64,000 nt of DNA from contig NC_003283.11 of assembly GCF_000002985.6 (NCBI RefSeq), forward strand, positions 4,030,001 through 4,094,000. Reading direction: 5' to 3'. Within the stretch, counting starts at the first letter, position 1, and the number at the start of each line of letters is the position of its first letter. The position numbers were made by a program, and so were the translations under genes. This stretch comes from Caenorhabditis elegans. Lineage: Eukaryota > Nematoda > Chromadorea > Rhabditida > Rhabditidae. Under the pieces are notes generated by a model. That model saw only the letters and a list, made by a program, of their open reading frames with translations. It ran no database searches and was not told the origin of the DNA. Below are positions 10,453-20,685 of this stretch, one piece after another.

Positions 10453-11991
10453 TCAAATAATACTCCAAGTAGAAGAAGCACCACTTTCCATAAAAGTAGA
10501 TTTGATGATAAAATGATCAGCAAGGTTGTAACTGAAAGATTTTCTCTCATTTTCTCATTTATTTAGGTTTGTCTCAAACTAACAATTTTCTTGGAGGATC
10601 ATATTGATCGAAAATCAAATAATCATCGACCATATCAACTTCCTCGTCGAGCACCTCAAATTTTTCATATCTCAGAGACAAAAGAGCATCTCTCATTCGT
10701 TTGACTCGGCGCCAATGCGTAAGGGTCCGATGAGTAAGATTTCTGTCGCTACTTCCCGGACAAAATTTCGGAGCTTGAAGTTTTTCATAGTTTTTAGGAG
10801 GAGTGATAATGTGGTACGCAACTTTGGCATTCTGATACAGCTCCGGCTTTTTGGCACTTTTTGATTTTGAAGGAGATCGATTTTCAGGTTGAAGACTTTT
10901 GTAGGATTGCCCGTAGGTTTGATTAGCATACACGTATGAGTAAGAATTATCTGCATTGAGTTGATGGAGTTGACGGATTGGAAATTGCAGAAAATAGTTG
11001 TGGAAAAAATTTTCTCGAGAAATGAAACCTGGAAAACTTTTGAAATATATTTATATTATTTCAAATTCTATAAAAAAATGGTAAATAAAACTCACAAAAA
11101 TATGGGGAACTATTAAGCCGAACACGGTCAATCACAAACATGTCCATTCCGCGATAACGTTTTTGAACTTCGGAAAGATAATTCTTATCATTTCCAGTCT
11201 CCCATCGCTTCTTCTTGTTCAACGAATATTTCACATAAGGAGCTAAATCTTGCTGGAACACAGTTTTGTCCATTTTCTCGTGAAATGCTTCAGTCCAAAT
11301 TTTATCGTTTGAATCGATGTGATAAGTTTTCATTATCACTCCTTCAATTTTCAACCCGCGCAAAATCAATTGACAGAGTGCATTTCTGTCATGGTTTTTT
11401 TCAGTTTCCGGGCGGCCATTTTTTGTCCTGGAAAATATATTGGATCAATTCCGAAACTCTCGAAAATTATTTTATAATTTTGAAAAAAAAACAATTCTGT
11501 TCGATTTCCCAAAAACAATAAAAAAAATATTAAAAACCCAAAATGGAACCAAAATGACAAAATATTACAGTAAAACTATTTATTTTTATTTTTATTTTAT
11601 TAACAGTTAAAAAGTGACAATATTGAAGTTTTTGCTAATTTTTGGAAGTCGTCGATCAAAAAAAAATTTTCCTTTTTGAAATTTAGTACCAATTTAGTAC
11701 CAATTTTAGTACTGAAAATTTTCAATTTCTCACAATTAGCAATTCCTCACGAACGTTCAATTTTTAGCATTCTATTTAATAAATTTATATACATAATAGT
11801 AAAAATAAAAACTAAATTTTTTTTGAAATTCTTAAAAAATTTGATGATTATTGTTAAAAAGCGAGGTTCAACGGAAATTTATCTAATTAAATAAAATAAA
11901 TGTGGAAAGTACAAACTGTAATCTTTAAAAAAATCATTTAAACAATCTAAAAAAGAACAAAAACTCACCAAAAATAAATATCCTCGAACAT
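10453..11991 (-). CDS. Uncharacterised infection-response-type family protein, paralogue C (inverted)
   Basis: Minus strand, four exons: 11991-11969, 11427-11096, 11028-10584 and 10531-10453; 292 residues. It begins MFEDIYFW, almost as paralogue A, and then carries WTKNGRP, VIMKTYHID, FHEKMDKTVFQQDLAPYVKY, SLNKKKRWE, FPIRQLHQLN, YGQSYKSLQPENRSP, AYHIITPPKNYEKL and a terminal YNLADH / STWSII. The last exon is easily missed because exon 3 reads on for three codons (Leu-Leu-Val) to a stop at its GTTAGT donor. The family structure and a good TTTCAG acceptor at about 10532 support splicing. Intron 1 is long (541 bases). The gene is head-to-head with paralogue D across a 412-base interval. Confidence 0.85.
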
Positions 11992-12025
11992 TTTGACCGC
12001 CGGTGACACTTCAAAATTTTCCCCG

Positions 12026-12057
12026 CTTATATACCCTCATGGCGCAATATTTCGCAA
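12026..12057 (-). promoter_or_regulatory. C/EBP-type site and TATA-like box of paralogue C
   Basis: On the minus strand TTGCGAAAT occupies 12057-12049, 58 bases before the start codon at 11991. A TATA-like GGTATATAAG follows (12035-12026). The site and distance match those of paralogues A and B. The same 412-base interval also contains the divergent promoter of paralogue D. Confidence 0.6.
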
Positions 12058-12316
12058 TACATTTGGGTTTCTATTTGTCAATTTCTGAACATTTTCATGT
12101 CTCAATTATAAATGACGTTTGTTCGCACAGGTGAATGACTAATTCAGAAATATTTGGAAATGGTGTTATGATCATTGTGGTATGAGAGCCGGATATGCTT
12201 AAACAATTTTCGTATTTTGAATTATGAAATTTGTTTTTTTTTGTAGTCAGACTAATTTGAAAAATATTATTCATAAATCACAAATCTGACTGAAAAACAA
12301 AGCACAGTTGGAATTA

Positions 12317-12352
12317 TTACGAAATATTTCACCACTCACACAGGCATATTTA
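12317..12352 (+). promoter_or_regulatory. C/EBP-type site of paralogue D
   Basis: TTACGAAAT at 12317-12325 is a one-base variant that still fits T[TG]NNGNAA[TG]. It is followed by ATTTCACCAC, as in paralogue A, and a TATA-like CATATTTAAG at 12345. The start codon is at 12404, 79 bases after the site. Confidence 0.55.
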
Positions 12353-12403
12353 AGCTACTAGTCAGCGAGTTGTTTTGTTTTATTTTCGCAAAATACGACA
12401 GCT

Positions 12404-13498
12404 ATGTTCGACGAGTTTTACTTCCGGTATGTTTTTTAAAAATTAAATTGAACTAATATCCAATGATTTTCATGGAATTTCAATTACTTGCAGATAAAGT
12501 TAACTGGCAATATACTGAATATAAATGTGAAAAAATTCACAGAATTAAAATTTTTTTTAAAATTTTGGAAGGTCCAAAAAAAATTTTTCTAGAAAATCTC
12601 TCCGACCAAGGGAATCCCAAAACCATGTCAGAAATGCGGCTTGCGAATACATTTTAAAATTCATGAAAACTGAAGGCACAATTGTCAAAACTTATCACTT
12701 GGGATCTAGTCTCGAGCCATGGGGAAGAAAATTTCACGAGAGAATAGATCGAACAGTTTTTGATCAAGATTTGACACCATTCGTCAAGTATACACTGAAT
12801 AAAAAGAAACGATGGGAGGCCGAAGGGAATCCTGATATTCTGTATGGGCTTCAGAGGAGCTATCAGAATATGGGTGTGATGGTAGCAGAAAGAGTTAGTC
12901 TTAGAAGCACACCTCATTATTGTAAGTCAAAAAATGTGAATTTTTGAATTAAAAACATTAACTTCAGGCATTGTTTCAATCAACAATTATTACCGTAACT
13001 TCTTTGATCAATTCCCTATCCGTCATTTACATCAGCTACAGGATCATAATTATCAGTGCCAGTCCACAAACTCAATTCGTGGCCAACCTTTCAAAAGTCT
13101 ACAACCTGAAAACAGAACTCCCACACAAGTTACTGGGCATCAGCAAGAATCTTCTGCAAATGTCAGTGTAGCTTATCACATCATAACGCCGCCGAAAAAT
13201 TATGAAGTTCTACGAAATAAAGACTTTCGCGTTGGACATAGTGATCGGAATGGCATTAGAACTATTGCACGACGGCGGAGATTTCAGTTCATGAAAGAAG
13301 CAGTTTTTGATTTGAAAAATGAAATACTCGAAGATTTTGGAGATAGTGACGACGATGATGAGAATGAAATTTTGTTATGTGAAGAATCTTGTGGGCCTAG
13401 AAAATTGTAAGTTGGAACACTTATTTTAATTTCAAAAGTTTTAAATTTTCAGCTACAATCTTCATGATCATCTGGTAAAAAGCAATCACAATGAATGA
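12404..13498 (+). CDS. Uncharacterised infection-response-type family protein, paralogue D (diverged)
   Basis: Four exons: 12404-12426, 12593-12921, 12968-13406 and 13453-13498; 278 residues, with family intron phases retained. Conserved blocks: KTYHLG, KFHERIDRTVFDQDLTPFVK, YTLNKKKRWE, FPIRHLHQL, QPFKSLQPENRTP, AYHIITPPKNYEVLR, an acidic run (DFGDSDDDDENE), and YNLHDH. Two differences set it apart. The WTKNGRP block found in A, B and C is replaced by unrelated residues after a less usual TCTAG acceptor, and the protein stops before the SSSWSI tail. If the gene numbers I remember run in map order, this copy could be irg-2 (C49G7.5), but that is only a recollection. Confidence 0.8.
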
Positions 13499-13807
13499 GA
13501 TTATAATAAATAGATTTTTTAATATCTACTGAACAATATAAACTGTACAAAATAATTTTAACAATTTAAACTTTCTGAATAAACCATACATTTACCTTGT
13601 AGCTCTAGCTCTCATCAATTATCAGTACCAACTGCACAAAGTAACGTTAAACATCAAAAATCCCAAGTCAAACATTCATCTCTCGCAACTTTTCATACTA
13701 AAAAAGGCTAAACCAATACGATAACCGGGGTTCAAAACTAACAATCTCCCAGATTCATCCACTATTTCATACTGTATCAATGATCTCACAAACTTGATGC
13801 ACCTGTT

Positions 13808-13892
13808 CAAATGTATGCCCTCGCATTACCAAATCTCGTGATTTTTGTGTCCCTTGTAAGTGGGTGAGAAACTTCTCAAGGTTGTATAAAAG
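13808..13892 (+). promoter_or_regulatory. E-box and TATA box of the first ShKT gene
   Basis: CAAATG (13808-13813), within CTGTTCAAATGTATG, and TATAAAAG (13885-13892) precede the start at 13953. The block CTGTTCAAATGTATG is also present upstream of the second ShKT gene, although much of the sequence between box and gene has diverged. Pharyngeal-gland genes of this type are known to depend on E-box-binding HLH-6. Its use here is inferred. Confidence 0.45.
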
Positions 13893-13952
13893 GACATCAG
13901 AGGGAAGAAGACCTCACTTTTCGGCTCAGCTCTTCTGGTCAACACATCAAAG

Positions 13953-14797
13953 ATGATTGCTCTCTTCTCGGTCTTGATTGCTTTTCTGACTCCACAGGCA
14001 AATGCAGTGATCAGTGGTGAACTCAACTGTACTACTTACAATGGAACAGCGGTTAGTCGGATTGCATCTTAAGATATAAACATTTTCTGATTAAAATTTT
14101 CAGTTCGTGTACACCCCATCTGCCACAGCCTGCTCGAATGCCATTTCCGATTCATCCTGTGCAGCTCTCTACCCAGCTTCTGATCCAGCTACCGGTTACC
14201 CAGCTCCAGGAAATGATGTTGAAAGACCATTTGCTTGCTACACAACTGCCACTCCAACTCCTGCTCCAGTTGTTCCAGACATGAGATCTGCTGCTTTGAA
14301 AAATTGTGCCAGGACTTGTGGATTGTGCTGTAAGACGGCTGACTTTGACTGCCCAAATGTTCAATGTGAGTTCTTGCCTGAAATTTTGTAGATAACCAAA
14401 GAAATTTCCAGTCCCACGTCTGACGTGCTCCACCATTACCAATGAACAGTGCCGTTCTTCTGTCTGGCGTACCATCATCGCTACTGATTGCCCATCAGCC
14501 TGCGGATTCTGTAACCAAGGAGGATGTGTCGATGGAGTCATGGATTGTGCTAATGATCTTTCCATTTGTAACTCAGTTGGAATGCAAGAATTTGTCAACC
14601 AATACTGTCAAAGAACTTGTAACAGATGTTCTTCCAGCACTGCAGCCACAGGCACTGGAGGATCATGCGGAGGAAGATATATTGCTGATTCCAGCACAGC
14701 TTGTGCAGCATGGAAGTTGAACGGATTCTGCACCAACACTTTCTACACAGCTGCTCAACGCAGAAGCTATTGTGCTACCACATGCTCGCTCTGCTAG
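13953..14797 (+). CDS. Secreted multi-ShKT-domain protein, copy 1 (phat-3-like)
   Basis: Three exons: 13953-14051, 14104-14365 and 14412-14797; 248 residues. It starts with a signal peptide (MIALFSVLIAFL...ANA). It then has about four six-cysteine ShKT/SXC modules: an N-terminal one interrupted by a Pro/Thr/Ala-rich spacer (ATPTPAPVVP) and ending CARTCGLCC; one with CSTITNEQC ending CPSACGFC; one with CVDGVMDC ending CQRTCNRC; and, after a Thr/Ala/Gly linker, CGGRYIADSS...CATTCSLC. ShKT modules are named after a sea anemone potassium-channel blocker, but the nematode proteins are mostly of unknown role; one in this region, as I recall, is phat-3, expressed in pharyngeal glands. The product is probably exported to the pharyngeal lumen or cuticle. 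The 3' UTR has AATAAA near 14935. Confidence 0.85.
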
Positions 14798-16323
14798 AGA
14801 CAGAGATCATTCTACTATACCAACTTGACATTCTTGACCAGACCGAAACACGGGTTGCCGACGATTTTAGTTCATTTAGAGCACTGCCGAAACAGAAAAA
14901 TGGTTTCTTGATATTTTAAGTTTGACCAACTTGAAATAAACGATTTTTCTTAACACATATGTATATCCTAAATTGTTCAAGAGTTGATCATTCATGAAAA
15001 AAATACAACATTTTAACAAAATCATTAAAAAGAAAATATGAAGAGTAAGAGATTTTGATAAAAAGCATGCCGTCCAATTTGACCAATATAATGACAAAAA
15101 ATAATTTTGAAAAAAAGAATAAGCACCAAATAAAAAATGTGCATCATATACTTCAAATAATATTTTCACGTGTTCCTAATGCAAAGTTCAAATATAAGAA
15201 GACAAGGTTCTTTTTACGTAGTTGTGGCATTCAATGGAAAAGTGTGTATGTATAAGATGCCTATTGGAAAACCAAACGCGTGGTAATTTCTGTATATGTT
15301 TCTAAAAATTTGAATGTGTGAAATATAATATTTGTTTCCATTTTTCGTACTTTTTTGTGGTCGAATTTCAGATTAGAAATGGAGATTGGACGATGGAAAA
15401 TTATTTCGAAAATTTAATTTTCATAGCTTTCCAGGTAGTTCTGATTAGGGAATCTTAAAACCACAAGGTGAAATGGAAAAATTACCTATGTTATAAAATC
15501 ACGAACTACCAGTGTCTTGCTCTGGTGAAACCCCCCGCTTGTCTGAAAATTTTCATTTAAAAATTTAGTACTAAATCTAGAGAATTCTATAGGGCCACAA
15601 CGACCGGAAGTTAACATTTTGATATCACCTCCAATTGCAAAGTTTGAACTTTTGTAACGCGTTTTTTCGCTGATTCAGATATATTTTCTGTCACTCATCT
15701 ACAAAAAAAAACTGAAATCAACGTAATAACCAGTAATGATCTACTGTGCAATAAAATGGGAAAATTGAATAAAAATTAATGTTCGCGAGTTGCGACATTG
15801 TCAAATCATCATATCACAATTTGGCAATTCAGTTCAATAACTAAATTTTAAAAAAAGAAAATGTTCAAACCGTCTCATTATAAAATTCAGTAGTTTTAAA
15901 CAGTTTTGAGGGTACAAGGGCAATCACCTGAAATCCACCATTCCATTTTTAATATTTTTGGAGTTTAGAATAGTGACAGAAAAAAGTTTTGCGACCGACA
16001 TGAGCTTAACTTTTACAGCACTCCATAAAAATTAGCATCTAAAACATACGAAATTAATTTCTCTCCTACGCTTTGATCAGATACCAAAAGCCATAAAACC
16101 ACAGTATCCGCGTTTGTTCATCTCTTTCCACTCAAATGAAAAAACCAATGCAAACAGTTTAATTCCCCCGAATTCTCTAAAACCGAAAAAGCTAATTAAA
16201 TATAAAGATCGGAGCAAAAATCTCACAGCCTCTCTATTTCCAGTTATATTATATGTCATAGCATTTCCGATCTTCTCTTTCCTTTTTCGAAAACCATGCT
16301 CTTCGCAACTTGATACATCTGTT
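14798..16323. other. Intergenic region between the two ShKT genes
   Basis: It contains the 3' UTR of copy 1 and about 1.3 kb of AT-rich sequence that I cannot match to other parts of the window, apart from short dispersed-repeat-like phrases (for example near 15885-15960). No exon is supported. Confidence 0.5.
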
Positions 16324-16381
16324 CAAATGTATGACTTCGTGGGTACAATGAAGTTTCAATGTATATGGATCGGTATAAAAG
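16324..16381 (+). promoter_or_regulatory. E-box and TATA box of the second ShKT gene
   Basis: CAAATG (16324-16329), in the same CTGTTCAAATGTATG context as copy 1, and TATAAAAG (16374-16381) lie upstream of the start at 16442. The 5' leader (CTTTTCGGCTCAGCTCTTCT and following) is identical in both copies. Confidence 0.45.
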
Positions 16382-16441
16382 CGCAGGCATGCCAACGATT
16401 TCTCACTTTTCGGCTCAGCTCTTCTGGTCAACACATCAAGG

Positions 16442-17286
16442 ATGATTGCTCTCTTCTCGGTCTTGATTGCTTTTCTGGCTCCACAGGCAAATGCTGTGAT
16501 CAGTGGTGAACTCAACTGTACTACTTACAATGGAACAGCGGTAAGCCTGCTTACTTTGGAAGATAATCAATTTTCTAATTAAAAATTTCAGTTTGTCTAC
16601 TCTCCATCCGCCACAGCCTGCTCAAACGCCATTTCTGATTCATCCTGTGCAGCTCTTTACCCAGCTTCTGATCCAGCTACCGGTTACCCAGCTCCAGGAA
16701 ATGATGTTGAAAGACCATTTGCTTGCTACACAACTGCCACTCCAACTCCTGCTCCAGTTGTTCCAGACATGAGATCTGCTGCTTTGAAAAATTGTGCCAG
16801 GACTTGTGGATTGTGCTGTAAGACTTCTGATTTTGATTGCCCAAATGTTCAATGTGAGTCCCTATAAGTAATAACTTGAAACATTTCTAATTACTTCCAG
16901 TCCCACGTCTGACATGTTCCACCATCACCAATGAACAATGCCGTTCTTCTGTCTGGCGTACCATCATCGCTACTGATTGTCCATCAGCCTGTGGATTCTG
17001 TAACCAGGGAGGATGTGTCGATGGAGTCATGGATTGCGCCAATGATCTTTCCATCTGTGGCGCAGTCGGAATGCAAGAATTCGTCAATCAATACTGCCAA
17101 AAGACTTGCCAGAGATGTTCTTCCACCACTGCTGCCACAGGCACTGGAGGATCATGCGGAGGAAGATATATTGCTGATTCCAGCACAGCTTGTGCAGCAT
17201 GGAAGTTGAACGGATTCTGCACCAACACTTTCTACACAGCTGCTCAACGCAGAAGCTATTGTGCTACCACATGCGCGCTCTGCTAG
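16442..17286 (+). CDS. Secreted multi-ShKT-domain protein, copy 2
   Basis: Three exons: 16442-16540, 16592-16853 and 16901-17286. Each exon has exactly the same length as in copy 1, again giving 248 residues. Differences are few: the signal peptide has Ala for Thr, and the third module has GAVGMQEF and CQKTCQRC. The domain order is unchanged: signal peptide, interrupted ShKT module, two compact modules, linker, last module. Exon 3 and part of the 3' UTR (a block containing GACCAGACCGAAACACGGG) are practically identical to copy 1, while introns and the intergenic DNA differ. This is a tandem duplication, probably homogenised by gene conversion. Confidence 0.85.
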
Positions 17287-17840
17287 AGATCATTCTTCTA
17301 TACCAATTTGACATTCTTGACCAGACCGAAACACGGGTTGCCGACGATTTTAGTTCAAATAGAGCATTGCCCAAACTGAGAATTCATTAATTACTGTTTT
17401 ATGTCTGACCAACCTAAAATAAATGATTTCTCTAAACTGGTGTTGATTACTAGGGTTGTAACCAGTTTCAAGGTCCGTAGGGGTGCAAGACTAATAAAGA
17501 AATCGAAACTGAAATTCCGGACAATGAGTTAGTTATATATTTTACAATTGATTAGTTCAAATCAAGTTGATCGAAAATAATTATTGCTCTTGAGTTTTCT
17601 TTTTTCCGTCAATTTCAAACTTTTCATAAAAGCATAATTTCCTGCTTGCGTCAAATTTTTTGATTTTGCAAACCAAAGTTGATTGAATCAGTTTAGCGAG
17701 AAAGCTAACAGCATCTGCATGATAACATTCCATTGAACAGATTTTATTAGTAAATTACCGGAAGTTGAACAGCAGCTGAAAACACGTTTATTTCTTTGTT
17801 TTTGCAACCTTTGAGCTTTACATTGTATCACTAAAACCTT
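17287..17840. other. Intergenic region, ShKT copy 2 to srh gene
   Basis: Contains the 3' UTR of the ShKT gene (AATAAA near 17418) and the presumptive promoter of the srh gene. I recognise no specific regulatory site. Confidence 0.5.
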
Positions 17841-19354
17841 ATGTGCGTCGAGAGCTCAAGTTTTTTTGCAACTGATGAATTCGTTGCTGGAACTCTCCAC
17901 GTTCTTACTGCAATTGCGGTTTTATTTCACGTCTACGGTGCATATGTGATTTTGATGAAAACTCCTAGCAAAATGCAAAATGTGAGAAATACCATGTTTC
18001 TGCTCCATCTGGTTTGTGCATTCTCGGATTTTTACTTTAGCTGTTTGGCAATTCCGGTGTTAACACTACCAATTTGCTCCGGTTATCCCCTTGGGCTCGC
18101 AGTAGTCTTAGGTATTCCTACAAACATTCTAACGTACATTGGAGCTTCTCTCATTGGAGGTTTGGAAATTTGGAACCGGGTTAAGTAAAAAAATTTCTAT
18201 TTTTCAGTAATTCTAGCGACAATTCTCATGTTTTTCGAAGATAGGTATCATAGATTGAAGTATGGTCATTTGCCAAATGTGTCGAGAGGTTGGAAACGGA
18301 TGGCATATCTACTTTTTAATTATTTAATTGCTTCAACATTCGTTGCTCCCACTTTCATGCAAATCCCGAATCAGGAAAACTCAATAAGTATCATTAAAAA
18401 TGTGAGTTCAATTTGGGCAATAACCCTGAATTTCAGCAATTGTCGATTGCTAGAAATTCTCAAAACCGGCAATTGCCAAAATTGCCGCTTGCAGGAAATT
18501 TTGAAAACCGGCAACTGAAATTCGGAACTGTCGGAAATACAAATTTTATACATTTTTGTATATTTAAGAGCCTAAACATGAACGACATATAATTAGGTTG
18601 GAAAATTGCCGAAAATGTCCGGCAATCGGCAGATTTGGCAGTTTCGGCAATTTCATGACTTGCCGGAATTGCCGATTGCCAAAAATTTTCAAAACCGGCA
18701 ATTGCCGAAATTGCCGATTGCCGGTAATTTCCAATTACCGCGCACTCATGTTTTCTAACTAGCCGTACCACATCAGGCTTTAACTACAGTTAACAGTTAA
18801 CAATACTAGATTTCAAAACCAAAAAGTTCCAGATAATTCCGTGTGTGAAAAGTGAAATCTTCGACCGGAAGGGATTCTTCGTGTTGTCAATCGAGAACAC
18901 GGTTACTGGTTTATGTTTTTCAATTTCTTTTGCATTATTTGTGATCCAAATAATATTTTTTGTTGTATCAATCTTTCTCTACTTGTTCCATACACCCACA
19001 GTATCTGAAACAACTCACCGCTTACAAAAACAACTTTTCATCGCAATGTGCTTACAAGTCTTCATTCCATTTCTCGTGGTTGTGTTTCCCGCGGGATATA
19101 TCAATTTATCAATTTGGTATCAATACTACAATCAAGGTAAAAGGATATAAATTGATAATTTCAATTCCATGATTACAGGTGCATCTAACATTGCAATGGC
19201 TACCATAGCTATTCATGGAATTCTGACTACACTGGCAATGATAATTGTACACACACCCTATCGACATGCAACTAGTGAACTTTTCAATTTTAATTCAGCT
19301 CGAGTCAGGAGCAATTCTCAGCAGATCTGGGCGACAAGCACAAGACAACTTTAG
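17841..19354 (+). CDS. Serpentine receptor class H (srh) chemoreceptor 1
   Basis: A seven-transmembrane putative odorant receptor. Four exons: 17841-18159, 18208-18401, 18833-19136 and 19179-19354; 330 residues, the usual srh length. Family marks: an extracellular N-terminus with Cys, VYGAYVILMKTPSKMQNVR after TM1, a TM3 end reading FFEDRYHRL, the long loop with IPCVKSEIF, HRLQKQLFIAMCLQ before TM6, and a C-terminal HTPYRHATS. Intron 2 (431 bases) is filled by a GGCAATTGCCG-type repeat array. All frames and splice sites are intact, so it is probably functional. It is expected in the cilia of chemosensory neurons. Confidence 0.87.
18415..18745. repeat. CCGGCAATTGCCG-type repeat in an srh intron
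   Basis: Alternating AAATT and CCGGCAATTGCCGATTGCC units, self-complementary throughout, inside intron 2 of the srh gene. Related arrays occur at 46795-47275, 52170-52575 and about 58590-58860. Confidence 0.8.
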
Positions 19355-19892
19355 TCAAAGAGGTTTTTCTATATATTTCGAAATAAATTTTTTATTATTT
19401 AAACTACTCGGCATAATTGGAACCGCGACGTTGAAAAAGTTTCAAAGCATTCTTTTAATTGAATCACTTCAGAAAACTATTTTTCAACATCAGTTTGCAT
19501 ACATTTTTGAACAGGCCTAATCATTAGATTACAGATAGTTGAAGTGAAGCTGAAATTGTATTTCGTTTTTAGGTTTTTAGCACTCTGAGTTTAACCTTAC
19601 ACTGATTACTTTAGCCAAAAATTCTATAACTTACCAAAGTTTTCTAGAAAATTCTAGAACATTCCGGAGTTCTATAGAAAATTCTAGAAGTTTCCAAATT
19701 TTTCTAGAAAATTCTAAAAGTCTCCAGATTTTTATAGAAAATTCTAGAAGTTTCCAAACCATTACCTCTTCAAAAGACTCAATGTTTCCTACTACAGTAA
19801 CCTTACAGTACCCCTACAGTATTACTACAGTAGTATGACCAGCCGAGCAGCCAACACCGCTTAAATGCTCATAATTGAATAAATTACAAATG
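19355..19892. other. Intergenic region with short HSE-like repeats
   Basis: From 19620 to 19760, TTCTAGAAAATTCTAGAA-like phrases repeat about every 38 bases, outside the left terminus of the composite element that follows. From 19785 to 19835 a few TACAGTA units occur. No exon is seen. Confidence 0.55.
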
Positions 19893-20019
19893 ATCATTAC
19901 CTATATATAAAAAAATAGTGTCCGTTTGTTCTGTAGTTTGTAGTTTGTGACGTCATAGCTTAGAAAGGTAAGGCGTTTTCGGCTGTTGGAGGGGTATTAG
20001 TTTGGGGTTAGTGGAGGGA

Positions 20020-20685
20020 TATGGACGGGGTACTGTAGTAGTACTGTAGAGGTACTGTAGGAGTACTGTAGGATTACTGTAGTTTAGAAAAAATTGAGTT
20101 TTTGTCTTTTGAAGAGATATAGGTTTGGGGTTAGTGGTGGGATATGGTCGGGGTACTGTAGTAGTACTGTAGGGGTACTGTAGGATTACTGTAGGATTTC
20201 TGTAGTTTGGGAAATTTGACTTTTCGTCTATTGAAGGGATATTGCTTTGGGGATAGTGGGGGGATATGGCCGGGGTACTGTAGTAATACTGTAGGGGTAC
20301 TGTAGGAGTACTGTGGGATTACTGTAGTTTAGGAAAATTTGAGTTTTTGTCTTTTGAAGAGATATAGGTTTGGGGTTAGTAGTGGGAAATGGACGGGGTA
20401 CTGTAGTAGTACTGTAGAGGTACTGTAGGAGTACTGTAGGATTACTGTAGTTTAGAAAAAATTGAGTATTTGTCTTTTGAAGAGATATAGGTTTGGGGTT
20501 AGTGGTGGGATATGGTCGGGGTACTGTAGTAGTACTGTAGGGGTACTGTAGGATTACTGTAGGATTACTGTAGTTTGGGAAAATTGACTTTTCGTCTATT
20601 GAAGGGATATTGCTTTGGGGATAGTGGGGGGATATGGCCGGGGTACTGTAGTAATACTGTAGGGGTACTGTAGGAATGTTTTTGA
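20020..20685. repeat. TACTGTAG block repeats
   Basis: Runs of GTACTGTAGTAGTACTGTAG are separated by GATATAGGTTTGGGGTTAGT-type spacers, with a higher-order period of roughly 115-235 bases. There are at least five blocks. Confidence 0.85.

Noticed and set aside
14152-14598. 148-codon open frame antisense to the first ShKT gene
   Set aside because: It is the complement of a well-supported coding exon crossing an intron; the same shadow occurs at the second copy.
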